From the NCBI GenBank assembly GCA_029879605.1, contig JAOUQA010000111.1:1-6882 (forward strand): a stretch of DNA of 6,882 nt, written 5' to 3'. The notes beneath the pieces were generated by a model, which saw nothing but the letters and a program-made list of their open reading frames with translations, did no database searches and was not told the DNA's origin. Source of the stretch: Gammaproteobacteria bacterium (GTDB lineage: Bacteria > Pseudomonadota > Gammaproteobacteria > SZUA-229). This document shows positions 1 through 6,882 of this stretch, piece by piece (position 1 is the stretch's first letter; every line of letters begins with the position of its first letter). The position numbers and the translations under genes are program-made.

Positions 1-1215
1 GTTGTAGTCAAGGTACTCAGGCCTACCATATTACCTGTAATAAAACGTGATATAGAGTTGCTGTATATAGTGGCAAGACTGGCTGAGCGATATTCATCAG
101 ACGCAAGACGTTTGAGGCCGATTGAAATAGTCCAGGAATATGAAAAAACAATTATTGATGAACTTGACCTGATGCGCGAGGCGGCGAATGCCAGCCAGAT
201 ACGGCGTAATTTCGCGGAGTCATCTGTGCTATATATTCCAGAAATTTACTGGGAGCAGACACGACGAAATGTCATGGTTATGGAGCGCATATACGGTGTG
301 CCGATTGGTGAGATAGAACGGTTAAAGTCTCTAAATGTTGATATGAAAGTATTATCTGAAAGGGGTGTCGAAATATTTTTTACCCAGGTGTTCAAGCATA
401 ATTTTTTTCATGCGGATATGCATCCAGGAAATATATTTGTTGATATTCAGGATCCGAACGATGCTAAGTATATAGCTGTTGATTTTGGTATTGTGGGAAG
501 CCTGAGTCCGCGGGATCAGCGATACCTGGCAGAAAATTTCCTGGCATTTTTTAAGCGTGATTACAATCGGGTTGCACAGTTGCATGTGGATTCAGGCTGG
601 GTGCCAGGCGGCACCAGGGTTGATGAATTTGAGTCAGCTATACGTAGTGTATGTGAGCCAATTTTTGAGAAACCATTAAAAGATATTTCGTTTGGTCACC
701 TGTTGTTAAGACTGTTCCAGACAGCGCGACGATTTAATATGGAAGTACAGCCTCAATTAGTATTATTGCAGAAAACATTGTTAAACATAGAAGGCCTGGG
801 ACGACAGCTTTATCCGGATCTTGATTTGTGGAAAACCGCAAAGCCATTTCTTGAGAACTGGATGAGTGAGCAGGTTGGTACAAAATCTATGTTAAGAGGT
901 TTGAAAAAAAACCTGCCATATATTATAGAGAAATTACCGGAATTTCCCGAACTGTTGTTTGAAGCTGTTAAGAAAATATCAGAGGGTGAAAATCATCAGC
1001 AGCAAACACATGATCTTGAAAAAATAAAGCAGCAACTTAAAGATAACAATAGAAGATTAAGTTTTATTTTTACAGGTTCTGTTATGTTGCTTGGCGCCGT
1101 TGTTGTTTATGTTGTTCCGGTTGATGGGCAAAGTTTATATTGGGGTATACCAGTAATTAGCTGGTTATTGTCAGCTGGTGCTGGCATGACTTTCTGGCAG
1201 GGATTTAAAAAGTAA
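1..1215 (+). CDS. ubiB: UbiB, atypical ABC1/ADCK-family protein kinase-like protein of ubiquinone biosynthesis (5'-truncated)
   Basis: The reading frame is open from base 1, so the gene begins upstream; 404 codons are present and comparison with E. coli UbiB (546 aa) suggests about 150 N-terminal residues are missing, including the family's KxGQ motif. A TTG at base 58 is an internal leucine codon, not a start. Numbering from the first codon, VVVKVLRP (1-8) carries the ATP-site lysine (K4). EYEKTIIDEL follows at 47-56, HADMHPGN (137-144) is the catalytic-loop equivalent and VDFG (160-163) the metal-binding DFG. GWVPGG, CEPIFEKPL and RRFNMEVQPQLVLLQKTLL all match E. coli UbiB almost residue for residue. 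Two C-terminal hydrophobic segments (about 353-372 and 381-399) fit the inner-membrane anchor. UbiB is an ATPase/kinase-like protein that supports the membrane-bound Ubi complex making coenzyme Q; its exact substrate is unsettled. No frameshift or lost motif is visible. The next gene starts two bases after the stop, implying co-transcription. Confidence 0.96.
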   Translation, partial: VVVKVLRPTILPVIKRDIELLYIVARLAERYSSDARRLRPIEIVQEYEKTIIDELDLMREAANASQIRRNFAESSVLYIPEIYWEQTRRNVMVMERIYGVPIGEIERLKSLNVDMKVLSERGVEIFFTQVFKHNFFHADMHPGNIFVDIQDPNDAKYIAVDFGIVGSLSPRDQRYLAENFLAFFKRDYNRVAQLHVDSGWVPGGTRVDEFESAIRSVCEPIFEKPLKDISFGHLLLRLFQTARRFNMEVQPQLVLLQKTLLNIEGLGRQLYPDLDLWKTAKPFLENWMSEQVGTKSMLRGLKKNLPYIIEKLPEFPELLFEAVKKISEGENHQQQTHDLEKIKQQLKDNNRRLSFIFTGSVMLLGAVVVYVVPVDGQSLYWGIPVISWLLSAGAGMTFWQGFKK

Positions 1216-1217
1216 AT

Positions 1218-4049
1218 ATGGGTCGTTTATTATGCGGCATATTTATATTATCCAGTTTTGTTACCTCTGTTTATGCAATTGATCCGACTCGCTCCTGGTA
1301 TAGTTTTGAAACCAGTAATTTTATAATTCATTACAATCAGGAAAATAAACAGTTAGCTAAGAAAACGGCAGTTATTGCCGAAAAAGCACATAAAGACTTG
1401 TCTTCCTACCTGAATTGGCAGCCTGAAGAAAAAACTCATTTGGTAATAAGTGATGAAACGGATTTATCGAATGGTTATGCCACGCCTTATTATTATAATC
1501 GAAGTGTTTTATTTGTATCGCCGCCAGATTACCCCAACAGCCTGGAAGATTTTGATAGCTGGTTAGAGTTACTGATTACACATGAGTACGCCCATATCCT
1601 GCATCTGGATAAAGGAGCAGGAATAGTTAAAGGGTTTAGAAATATTTTTGGTCGGCATGTTTTCCTGTTCCCAAATTTTTATCAGCCACCGTGGTTGATA
1701 GAGGGATTTGCGACCCAGGTTGAAACACGTAGAGATGATAATAAAAACAAAGGAGTTGGTAGAGGCCAAAGTAGTTATTTTGAAATGATGATGAGAATGG
1801 AAGTTCTAGCTGGAGTTAAGCCACTTGAACAGATTAATATACCTTTCAGGTCATGGCCTGGCAGAACAAGTTCGTATTTATACGGTGTTTATTTTTATCA
1901 GTTTATGGAAGACGTTTATGGTAAGGATGTAGTTATAAATTTAATAGATAATTATAGCAGGCATCTGATTCCATTTATGATAAATAGTAATTCAATAGGT
2001 GTCGTTAATAAAGATTTTAATGAATTGTGGTCAGAGTTTGTCATTTGGCTTGAAAGGCGCTTTGAAGAAAACATTGTAGATACAAAAACTATGCCTGTTG
2101 TTGCAGGCAGCAGAATTTCTCATCAGGGTTATTACACGGATCAGGTGAAGGCCCTGAAGAATGGCGGCGCATATTATATTGGTCACGGGGCTTATGACCA
2201 TTCAGTTTTGATGAGAATAAATGTTAATGATCAGGAAGAAGCGGTAGTAGATGTGCATCCATTGAGCAGAATAGATGTGCATAAAGATTCAATATTGCTG
2301 GCTCAGCCAGAATACTGTAACAACTATAACTTGAATTATGATTTATATGTTTATTCGTTAAAAGATGAAAATTTAAAAAGAATCACAAGATGTGGTCGTT
2401 ATCGATCGGCAGCCTGGTCAGTTGATGGTGAGGAAATAATAGCCGTAAAGCAGGAAGCTGGTAAAAGTGAAATACATTTGCTGGATGCCGAAGGCAAGTT
2501 AAAAGATATCATTTTGCAGGAAGGTATAAATACCATTATTGGGCAGCCTGACTGGTCGAATGATAAGCGCTATATTGTTGCATCTGTATTCAGAGAAAGT
2601 TCTGGCTGGAATATAGAACGTTATGATTTAAAAAACAGGCGCTGGCAGAAACTAACAAGTGACAGTGCGATTGATGTTTATCCAGAATTTGATAATGACA
2701 GTAATAATATAATTTTTAGTTCTGATAGAAATGGTATTTATAATATTTATCAACTGAATATAAAAGACGGGACGATAAATCAGTTAACCCATGTGATGGG
2801 CGGTGCTTTTAAATCATCTAAGGTTGGAAAGGAGCTGTTTTATGTTGGATATAATGAAAGCGGTAATGATATTTATAAAATAAATAATACAGAAATAATC
2901 AGCAAGCAAAAAATTGAATTCGAAATAGACAAAGTTAAAAATGATAAGCATGCTTCATATCGCTTAGATATGAAAGTTAGAGATTACTCTCCATGGCAAA
3001 GTATGAGACCAAGATGGTGGGAGCCAATCATTTTCATTGACGAGCAAAAGACCGAGCTGGGTTTTGTCACGGGCGGGCATGATGCACTGGAAATGCATAA
3101 TTATTTATTTGGTATCGCTAATGATTCTTATAATGAAATACTTACAGGTTTCGCATCTTATGGCTACATTGATCGCTTCTTGGCAGGAGTATCGAGAGAA
3201 TCATCTATATTGAATGATGCGACAGGTAACTATGCGGCGACAGTTTTAGATGAAGATTATTATTTATACTGGTTGAATCCGTTCAGGAATTTTGAATCCA
3301 GCTGGAATTTTATAATTGGCGCGCAGTCAGGCGTAAGTAAAGAACATAAAAGAGAGCCATGGATACCGCCGCTTGGTGAATTGCAGAACAGGTATGCGGG
3401 CGCGGCTGTCTTATTTAGTAATTCGAAGTATTATCCAAAATCCATCAGCCAGTTAGATGGGCGTAGTATTAAACTGGTATATGAAAATAGTGATGCCTGG
3501 CAAAGTGATTACACGGGAGAGGTTTATACCCTTGACTGGAGAGAGTATATACAGATTCATAAAGAGCACGTATTTGCATTACGTGTTGCAGGTGGCTGGG
3601 GTACAGAAATCACTGAAAATTTTCGTCTCGGCGGTGAAGATAGTGATCATAAATTACTTGATTTCCTGGGTGTAAATAGTGAAAAACTATTTGGTGATAG
3701 AGATTATATGCTGAGAGGATATGCTGAAGGACTGCCGCAGTTAGCCGGCAGGCGAATGAAACTTGGAAGTATGGAATACAGGTTTCCGCTAGGACTGGTC
3801 GAAAGAGGTTTTATGACACCACCTGTGGGATTAATCCAGTGGTCTGGCAGTGTATTTATGGAAACAGGAGCCGCATGGGATATTGGCCAAACGCCTGATA
3901 CTTACTATTCAAGTGTGGGGATAGAACTTCATGCGGATGTTAATTTATTTTACCGGCTAAACACGCATATGAGACTGGGATATGCTTCAGGGCTGGATGA
4001 CATCCTTGGCGAAGACCGTGTTTATTTTAGTCTCGGCGGAAGTTTCTGA
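1218..4049 (+). CDS. Exported zinc metallopeptidase (M1/peptidase-MA-like) fused to TolB/PD40 beta-propeller and C-terminal outer-membrane barrel
   Basis: This is a 943-residue protein of unknown physiological role. Residues 1-20 form a Sec signal peptide (hydrophobic core GIFILSSFV) with a cleavage site after VYA-20; Cys6 is not in a lipobox. Residues about 25-290 look like a gluzincin of the peptidase-MA/M1-like type: HEYAH at 122-126 supplies two zinc ligands and catalytic E123, and the PPWLIEGFA segment supplies E162 as likely third ligand. Residues about 295-560 contain propeller repeats of TolB/PD40 type, clearest at AAWSVDGEE (398-406), QPDWSNDKR (443-451) and a full blade at 488-525 containing FSSDRNG. 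From about 590 to the end the protein is rich in short amphipathic, aromatic strands and has D15-like signatures (FRLGGED, LRGY, MEYRFPL); the last strand alternates hydrophobic residues and ends in Phe943, an outer-membrane insertion signal. The inferred role is an outer-membrane-anchored protease; the substrate is unknown. The ATG at 1218 gives a complete signal peptide but has only a weak ribosome site (AGGGA at 1199-1203, too far), so translational coupling to ubiB is likely. It is AT-rich with many AGA/AGG/ATA codons. Confidence 0.88.
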   Translation: MGRLLCGIFILSSFVTSVYAIDPTRSWYSFETSNFIIHYNQENKQLAKKTAVIAEKAHKDLSSYLNWQPEEKTHLVISDETDLSNGYATPYYYNRSVLFVSPPDYPNSLEDFDSWLELLITHEYAHILHLDKGAGIVKGFRNIFGRHVFLFPNFYQPPWLIEGFATQVETRRDDNKNKGVGRGQSSYFEMMMRMEVLAGVKPLEQINIPFRSWPGRTSSYLYGVYFYQFMEDVYGKDVVINLIDNYSRHLIPFMINSNSIGVVNKDFNELWSEFVIWLERRFEENIVDTKTMPVVAGSRISHQGYYTDQVKALKNGGAYYIGHGAYDHSVLMRINVNDQEEAVVDVHPLSRIDVHKDSILLAQPEYCNNYNLNYDLYVYSLKDENLKRITRCGRYRSAAWSVDGEEIIAVKQEAGKSEIHLLDAEGKLKDIILQEGINTIIGQPDWSNDKRYIVASVFRESSGWNIERYDLKNRRWQKLTSDSAIDVYPEFDNDSNNIIFSSDRNGIYNIYQLNIKDGTINQLTHVMGGAFKSSKVGKELFYVGYNESGNDIYKINNTEIISKQKIEFEIDKVKNDKHASYRLDMKVRDYSPWQSMRPRWWEPIIFIDEQKTELGFVTGGHDALEMHNYLFGIANDSYNEILTGFASYGYIDRFLAGVSRESSILNDATGNYAATVLDEDYYLYWLNPFRNFESSWNFIIGAQSGVSKEHKREPWIPPLGELQNRYAGAAVLFSNSKYYPKSISQLDGRSIKLVYENSDAWQSDYTGEVYTLDWREYIQIHKEHVFALRVAGGWGTEITENFRLGGEDSDHKLLDFLGVNSEKLFGDRDYMLRGYAEGLPQLAGRRMKLGSMEYRFPLGLVERGFMTPPVGLIQWSGSVFMETGAAWDIGQTPDTYYSSVGIELHADVNLFYRLNTHMRLGYASGLDDILGEDRVYFSLGGSF

Positions 4050-4116
4050 TAGTTTAATGCAAGAATAAAAACAGGAATCGGCTGGTCATAGCTATAGAAA
4101 TATTTATGAAGAATAC

Positions 4117-4123
4117 AAAGAGA
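4117..4123 (+). promoter_or_regulatory. Ribosome binding site of the methyltransferase gene
   Basis: AAAGAGA, with AGAG at 4119-4122, lies eight bases before the ATG at 4131. It is a moderate Shine-Dalgarno match at good spacing and supports this start. Two other ATGs (4106 and 4124) lie in a different frame that stops at 4139-4141 after a few codons, so they are unlikely to be used. No convincing -35/-10 pair was seen between 4050 and 4117; TATAGA at 4093-4098 has no partner. Confidence 0.5.
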
Positions 4124-4130
4124 ATGCATT

Positions 4131-4715
4131 ATGTGGGATGAGCGTTACAGTGCAAAAGAATATGTGTACGGAAAACTGCCAAATGATTTTTTACGGCAAA
4201 GTAGCCATCATATTCCGCAAGGCAAAGTTTTATGCCTGGCAGATGGTGAAGGTCGTAATTCAGTCTGGCTGGCAGAACAGGGATACGAGGTAACCAGTGT
4301 CGATGCCTCAGCGCCGGGAATGGCAAAAGCAAAGGCCCTGGCCAGTGAACGCGGTGTAGTAGTGACCACCATTGTTAGTGACCTGGCGGATTTCAAAATT
4401 GAAGCTGGTACCTGGGATGGAATAGTTTCTATTTTCTGTCATTTGCCACCGGCATTGAGAAAGTCCGTGCATAGTGACGTAGTGGCAGGATTAAAAACCG
4501 GTGGCACCCTGGTGCTGGAAGCCTATACGCCGGATCAGTTACAACTGGGTACCGGTGGCCCGCAAGTACCGGAATTAACCATGACCCTTGATGGCTTAAA
4601 GACCGAGTTAAAGGGTCTGGACTTTTTGTATGCAGATGAAATGCAACGTGAAGTGGTTGAGGGTATTTATCATACTGGCACCGGTGCGGTGGTTCAGTTA
4701 ATCGCGGTAAAGTAG
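4131..4715 (+). CDS. Class I SAM-dependent methyltransferase, function unassigned
   Basis: This 194-residue protein has a complete Rossmann-type methyltransferase fold. The N-terminal MWDERYS...YVYGKLPNDFL (1-21) is a typical opening for a family of small cytoplasmic methyltransferases loosely related to TehB/COG0500. Motif I is VLCLADGEGRNSVWLAE (33-49), with ADGEG replacing the usual GCGxG. D58 in VTSVDAS is the acidic residue expected to bind the SAM ribose. SDLADF (83-88) is the adenine-site region, WDGIVSIFCHLPP (95-107) is motif IV, and GGTLVLEAYTP (124-134) is the post-motif strand. The C-terminal EGIYHTGTGAVVQLIAVK resembles the family's closing strands. The length is normal, so the gene seems intact. 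The substrate cannot be read from sequence; small molecules are as plausible as tellurite or other metalloids, and the context gives no clue. It starts 81 bases after the protease gene and is separated from uvrD by 142 bases. Its GC content is higher than that of the two genes upstream. Confidence 0.9.
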   Translation: MWDERYSAKEYVYGKLPNDFLRQSSHHIPQGKVLCLADGEGRNSVWLAEQGYEVTSVDASAPGMAKAKALASERGVVVTTIVSDLADFKIEAGTWDGIVSIFCHLPPALRKSVHSDVVAGLKTGGTLVLEAYTPDQLQLGTGGPQVPELTMTLDGLKTELKGLDFLYADEMQREVVEGIYHTGTGAVVQLIAVK

Positions 4716-4740
4716 TGTTTACCTATTTAACCTGTTTTCT
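4706..4740 (+). terminator. Weak candidate terminator hairpin over the methyltransferase stop codon
   Basis: GGTAAA (4706-4711) and TTTACC (4718-4723) form a perfect six-base-pair stem around a six-base loop that contains the TAG stop (4713-4715). The downstream bases are T-rich but interrupted (TATTTAACCTGTTTTCT). The stem is short with only two G-C pairs, so it would be at best a leaky terminator. It could equally be chance. Confidence 0.25.
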
Positions 4741-4765
4741 GCCAGGCCGGTGCAGTTAAGCAAGA

Positions 4766-4784
4766 TACCGTGTTATTTACAGTA
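4766..4784 (+). promoter_or_regulatory. Degenerate LexA-like site upstream of uvrD (doubtful)
   Basis: TACCGT (4766-4771) and ACAGTA (4779-4784) closely resemble the two halves of a gammaproteobacterial SOS box (TACTGT-N8-ACAGTA), with the right half perfect and one mismatch on the left. The spacer is seven bases instead of eight, which would normally weaken or abolish LexA binding. It is listed because E. coli uvrD is SOS-regulated and the site lies 74 bases before the start codon. I saw no properly spaced CTGT-N8-ACAG between 4716 and 4857. Confidence 0.2.
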
Positions 4785-4840
4785 TTTGTTTATCGACAAA
4801 AAACAGATCCGAATACAGTTCTCGCCAAACAGGCCGACTT

Positions 4841-4849
4841 TGGTAGAAT
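4841..4849 (+). promoter_or_regulatory. Candidate extended -10 promoter of uvrD
   Basis: TGGTAGAAT fits the extended -10 pattern TGnTATAAT, with one mismatch in the hexamer (TAGAAT). Initiation about seven bases after the hexamer would fall at 4856-4858, at or beside the uvrD ATG. No good -35 hexamer sits 16-18 bases upstream, which is acceptable for extended -10 promoters. A second, weaker possibility is TCGACA (4793-4798) with TACAGT (4814-4819), but its 15-base spacing is short. If the first promoter is used, the mRNA would be leaderless or nearly so. Confidence 0.4.
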
Positions 4850-4857
4850 CACCTTCC

Positions 4858-6882
4858 ATGGATGTTTCTCATATTCTTGATGGCCTGAACGAGGCCCAGC
4901 GTGAAGCGGTCACCGCTGCTCCAGGCCCTATGCTGGTACTGGCAGGTGCTGGTAGTGGTAAAACCCGGGTGCTGGTGCATCGTATGAGCTGGTTGATCCA
5001 GGTGGAAGGGGTGTCGCCCTATAGCCTGATGGCAGTGACCTTTACCAATAAAGCCGCCAGTGAAATGCGCGGTCGTGTGGAAGAATTACAGGGTGGTTCT
5101 GCCGGTGGCATGTGGGTGGGTACGTTTCATGGCCTGGCCCATCGCCTGCTGCGCGCTCACTGGAAAGAGGCCGATCTGCCCCAGGCTTTCCAGATCCTGG
5201 ATTCCGATGACCAGTATCGAATGATTCGCCGCCTGTTAAAATCCCTGGAACTGGATGAGGCACGCTGGCCGCCACGCCAGATCCAGGGTTTTATCAATGC
5301 CCGTAAAGATGAAGGCCTGCGACCCCAGCATGTCGATGCCGGGGGTGATCCCATCAAGCAGCAGTTGCTGCGGTTATACACGGCTTATGAAGCGGCCTGT
5401 AAACGGGCTGGAGCAGTTGATTTTGCCGAGTTGTTATTACGGGCGCTGGAATTACTCAGAGACAATGATTCATTGCTACAGCATTATCGGCAGCGATTTA
5501 AACATGTGCTGGTGGATGAATTTCAGGATACCAACGCTATCCAGTATGCCTGGGTGAAACTACTCGCGGCTTCGGCAAATGCAGCAGATGGCGCACAAAT
5601 ATTTGTCGTTGGTGATGATGACCAGTCAATTTATGGCTGGCGCGGTGCACGGGTGGAAAATATCCTCACCTTTAAACGTGATTTTACCGGCACCCAGGTG
5701 GTGCGCCTGGAACAGAATTACCGTTCCACTGGTACCATTCTCGCCGCAGCCAATGCACTGATTGCCCATAATGATGATCGTATGGGTAAGAACCTGTGGA
5801 CTGCAGGGGATGATGGCAGCCCTATCCAGTTATACAGTGCGTTCAATGAGCAGGATGAAGCACGGTATGTCATCGATCGCATCAAGCAATGGGTATCCGA
5901 TGGCCATGCCCGTGCAGAGGTCGCCATTCTTTATCGCTCCAATGCGCAGTCCCGTGTGTTTGAAGAAGTATTAATTGCTGAAGGTGTGCCTTACCGTGTT
6001 TATGGCGGCTTACGGTTTTTTGAACGCGCCGAAATTAAAGATGCCCTGGCCTATATGCGCCTGGTGAATAACCGTCATGATGATTCTTCATTTGAGCGTG
6101 TCGTCAATCAGCCAACCCGAGGTATCGGTGGTAAAACGGTTGACCAAATACGAACCAATGCCCGGCTGATGGATGTTTCCATGTGGCTGTCTGCCTTGCA
6201 GATGATCGAGTCAGGAGAAATGACCGCCCGTGCTGGCAATGCACTGAATGGATTTATCCAGTTAATTAATACCATGTCTGATGAGGTTGCTGAGCTAGAA
6301 CTGCATGAGCAGGTTGAGCACGTGATTCATAAAAGCGGCCTGATTGATCATTATGGTAAAGAGAAAGGTGAAAAAGCCGAAGCCCGGGTAGAAAACCTGG
6401 AAGAGCTGGTCAGTGCGGCCCGTGGATTTGAATATCATAATGAAGATGATATCGACATGGATATGCTGACTGCTTTCTTAACCCATGCGGCACTGGAAGC
6501 CGGTGAAGGTCAGGCGGAAGCCTGGGAAGACTGTATTCAGCTGATGACATTACATACGGCCAAGGGGCTGGAGTTTCCACTGGTATTTATGTGTGGCATG
6601 GAAGAAGGTTTGTTCCCGCATCAAAGATCCATGGAAGAAGAAGGCCGGTTACAGGAAGAGCGGCGCTTGTGTTACGTGGGCATTACACGTGCAAGAGAAC
6701 AACTGGTATTAACCTATGCAGAACGTCGGCGTTTATACGGTAAGGACCATTACCCTATGCCATCCAAATTTATTGGTGAAATCCCGGCTGAGCATATTGC
6801 GGATATCAGGCCAAAAGCAAGCATCAGTCAGCCAGCTATGAAGCAAGAGAGTTTTTACCAGGTCAGTGATGGATTTAATATT
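4858..6882 (+). CDS. uvrD: UvrD, DNA helicase II (3'-truncated by window end)
   Basis: The frame is open from the ATG at 4858 to the last base, giving 675 codons; E. coli UvrD has 720, so about 45-50 residues (the C-terminal Tudor-like region) lie outside. UvrD is a 3'-to-5' superfamily 1A helicase that removes the incised oligonucleotide and UvrC in nucleotide excision repair, unwinds DNA in methyl-directed mismatch repair, and strips RecA filaments. All motifs are present: Walker A AGAGSGKT (29-36, K35), Ia TFTNKAA (61-67), Ib GTFHGLAHRLL (88-98), II VDEFQDT (219-225), III VGDDDQSIYGWRGA (251-264), IV RLEQNYRST (283-291), V TLHTAKGLEFP (564-574) and VI YVGITRA (606-612). The insertion of about five residues before motif III relative to E. 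coli is in a loop. The start is fixed by homology to the E. coli MDVS N-terminus, although no Shine-Dalgarno precedes it; the frame is open upstream to 4711 with non-ATG codons such as TTG 4840. Arginine codons are nearly all CGN, and GC is near 50%. Confidence 0.97.
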   Translation, partial: MDVSHILDGLNEAQREAVTAAPGPMLVLAGAGSGKTRVLVHRMSWLIQVEGVSPYSLMAVTFTNKAASEMRGRVEELQGGSAGGMWVGTFHGLAHRLLRAHWKEADLPQAFQILDSDDQYRMIRRLLKSLELDEARWPPRQIQGFINARKDEGLRPQHVDAGGDPIKQQLLRLYTAYEAACKRAGAVDFAELLLRALELLRDNDSLLQHYRQRFKHVLVDEFQDTNAIQYAWVKLLAASANAADGAQIFVVGDDDQSIYGWRGARVENILTFKRDFTGTQVVRLEQNYRSTGTILAAANALIAHNDDRMGKNLWTAGDDGSPIQLYSAFNEQDEARYVIDRIKQWVSDGHARAEVAILYRSNAQSRVFEEVLIAEGVPYRVYGGLRFFERAEIKDALAYMRLVNNRHDDSSFERVVNQPTRGIGGKTVDQIRTNARLMDVSMWLSALQMIESGEMTARAGNALNGFIQLINTMSDEVAELELHEQVEHVIHKSGLIDHYGKEKGEKAEARVENLEELVSAARGFEYHNEDDIDMDMLTAFLTHAALEAGEGQAEAWEDCIQLMTLHTAKGLEFPLVFMCGMEEGLFPHQRSMEEEGRLQEERRLCYVGITRAREQLVLTYAERRRLYGKDHYPMPSKFIGEIPAEHIADIRPKASISQPAMKQESFYQVSDGFNI

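Noticed and set aside
58..60. TTG as a start codon for a shorter 385-aa UbiB
   Set aside because: The same frame is open to base 1 and the upstream codons encode VVVKVLRPTILPVIKRD, which matches UbiB internal sequence; the TTG is a leucine inside the domain.
3457..3675. 72-codon + strand frame
   Set aside because: It is wholly inside the barrel-encoding part of the protease gene in another frame, with no supporting start signal.
4088..4105. Two adjacent palindromes, ATAGCTAT (4088-4095) and AAATATTT (4098-4105), before the methyltransferase
   Set aside because: Short AT-rich palindromes are expected by chance in such sequence; there is no repeat elsewhere in the window to suggest an operator.
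4106..4141. Short leader ORF before the methyltransferase (ATG 4106 to TGA 4141)
   Set aside because: Only eleven codons, no recognisable attenuation or stalling feature, and no clear ribosome site of its own.
4129..4396. Minus-strand open frames opposite the methyltransferase gene
   Set aside because: They are antisense to a gene with clear family motifs, and have biased composition and no domain.
4779..4832. Four ACAG tetramers upstream of uvrD (4779, 4803, 4815, 4829)
   Set aside because: The spacings (24, 12, 14) are irregular and the flanks differ, so they do not form a convincing repeat array or operator set; ACAG-N8-ACAG at 4803-4818 is a direct repeat, not the inverted LexA arrangement.
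5255..5974. Three + strand open frames (5255-5557, 5579-5761, 5762-5974) that could look like small genes
   Set aside because: They lie out of frame inside uvrD, whose own frame is uninterrupted with all helicase motifs; their translations show no recognisable domain.

Overview
The window comes from a proteobacterium, most likely a gammaproteobacterium. The evidence is the close resemblance of the two end genes to E. coli UbiB and UvrD: UvrD even begins with the same MDVS start and has Walker A lysine 35. I cannot name a genus. Four genes are present, all on the + strand. Both end genes are cut by the window: ubiB lacks its 5' part and uvrD its last ~45-50 codons.

Region 1 (1-4049) holds two tightly linked genes. 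The 3' three quarters of ubiB (atypical ABC1/ADCK kinase of ubiquinone synthesis) ends two bases before a 943-codon gene. That gene encodes an exported protein with three parts: an M1/peptidase-MA-like zinc metallopeptidase domain (HEYAH plus a downstream Glu), a TolB/PD40-type beta-propeller, and a probable BamA/D15-like outer-membrane barrel ending in Phe. It is the most interesting object here. Its architecture suggests a surface or periplasmic protease anchored in the outer membrane, but its substrate and role cannot be told from sequence. Both genes are AT-rich (roughly 37-41% GC in sampled lines), and the second uses many AGA/AGG arginine codons.

Region 2 (4050-4857) holds a small class I SAM-dependent methyltransferase (194 aa) of a widespread but functionally undefined family, between two short intergenic stretches. 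The second stretch (4716-4857) has a weak hairpin over the methyltransferase stop codon, a LexA-like half-site arrangement with the wrong spacing, and an extended -10 element (TGGTAGAAT) placed so that transcription could begin at or next to the uvrD ATG.

Region 3 (4858-6882) is uvrD (DNA helicase II) with all superfamily 1A helicase motifs intact. It is easy to miss because it runs off the window without a stop. Base composition is near 50% GC from the methyltransferase onward.

The four genes do not form an obvious single pathway. ubiB and the protease gene look co-transcribed, while uvrD appears to have its own promoter. No RNA genes, insertion sequences, CRISPR arrays or integration sites were seen.
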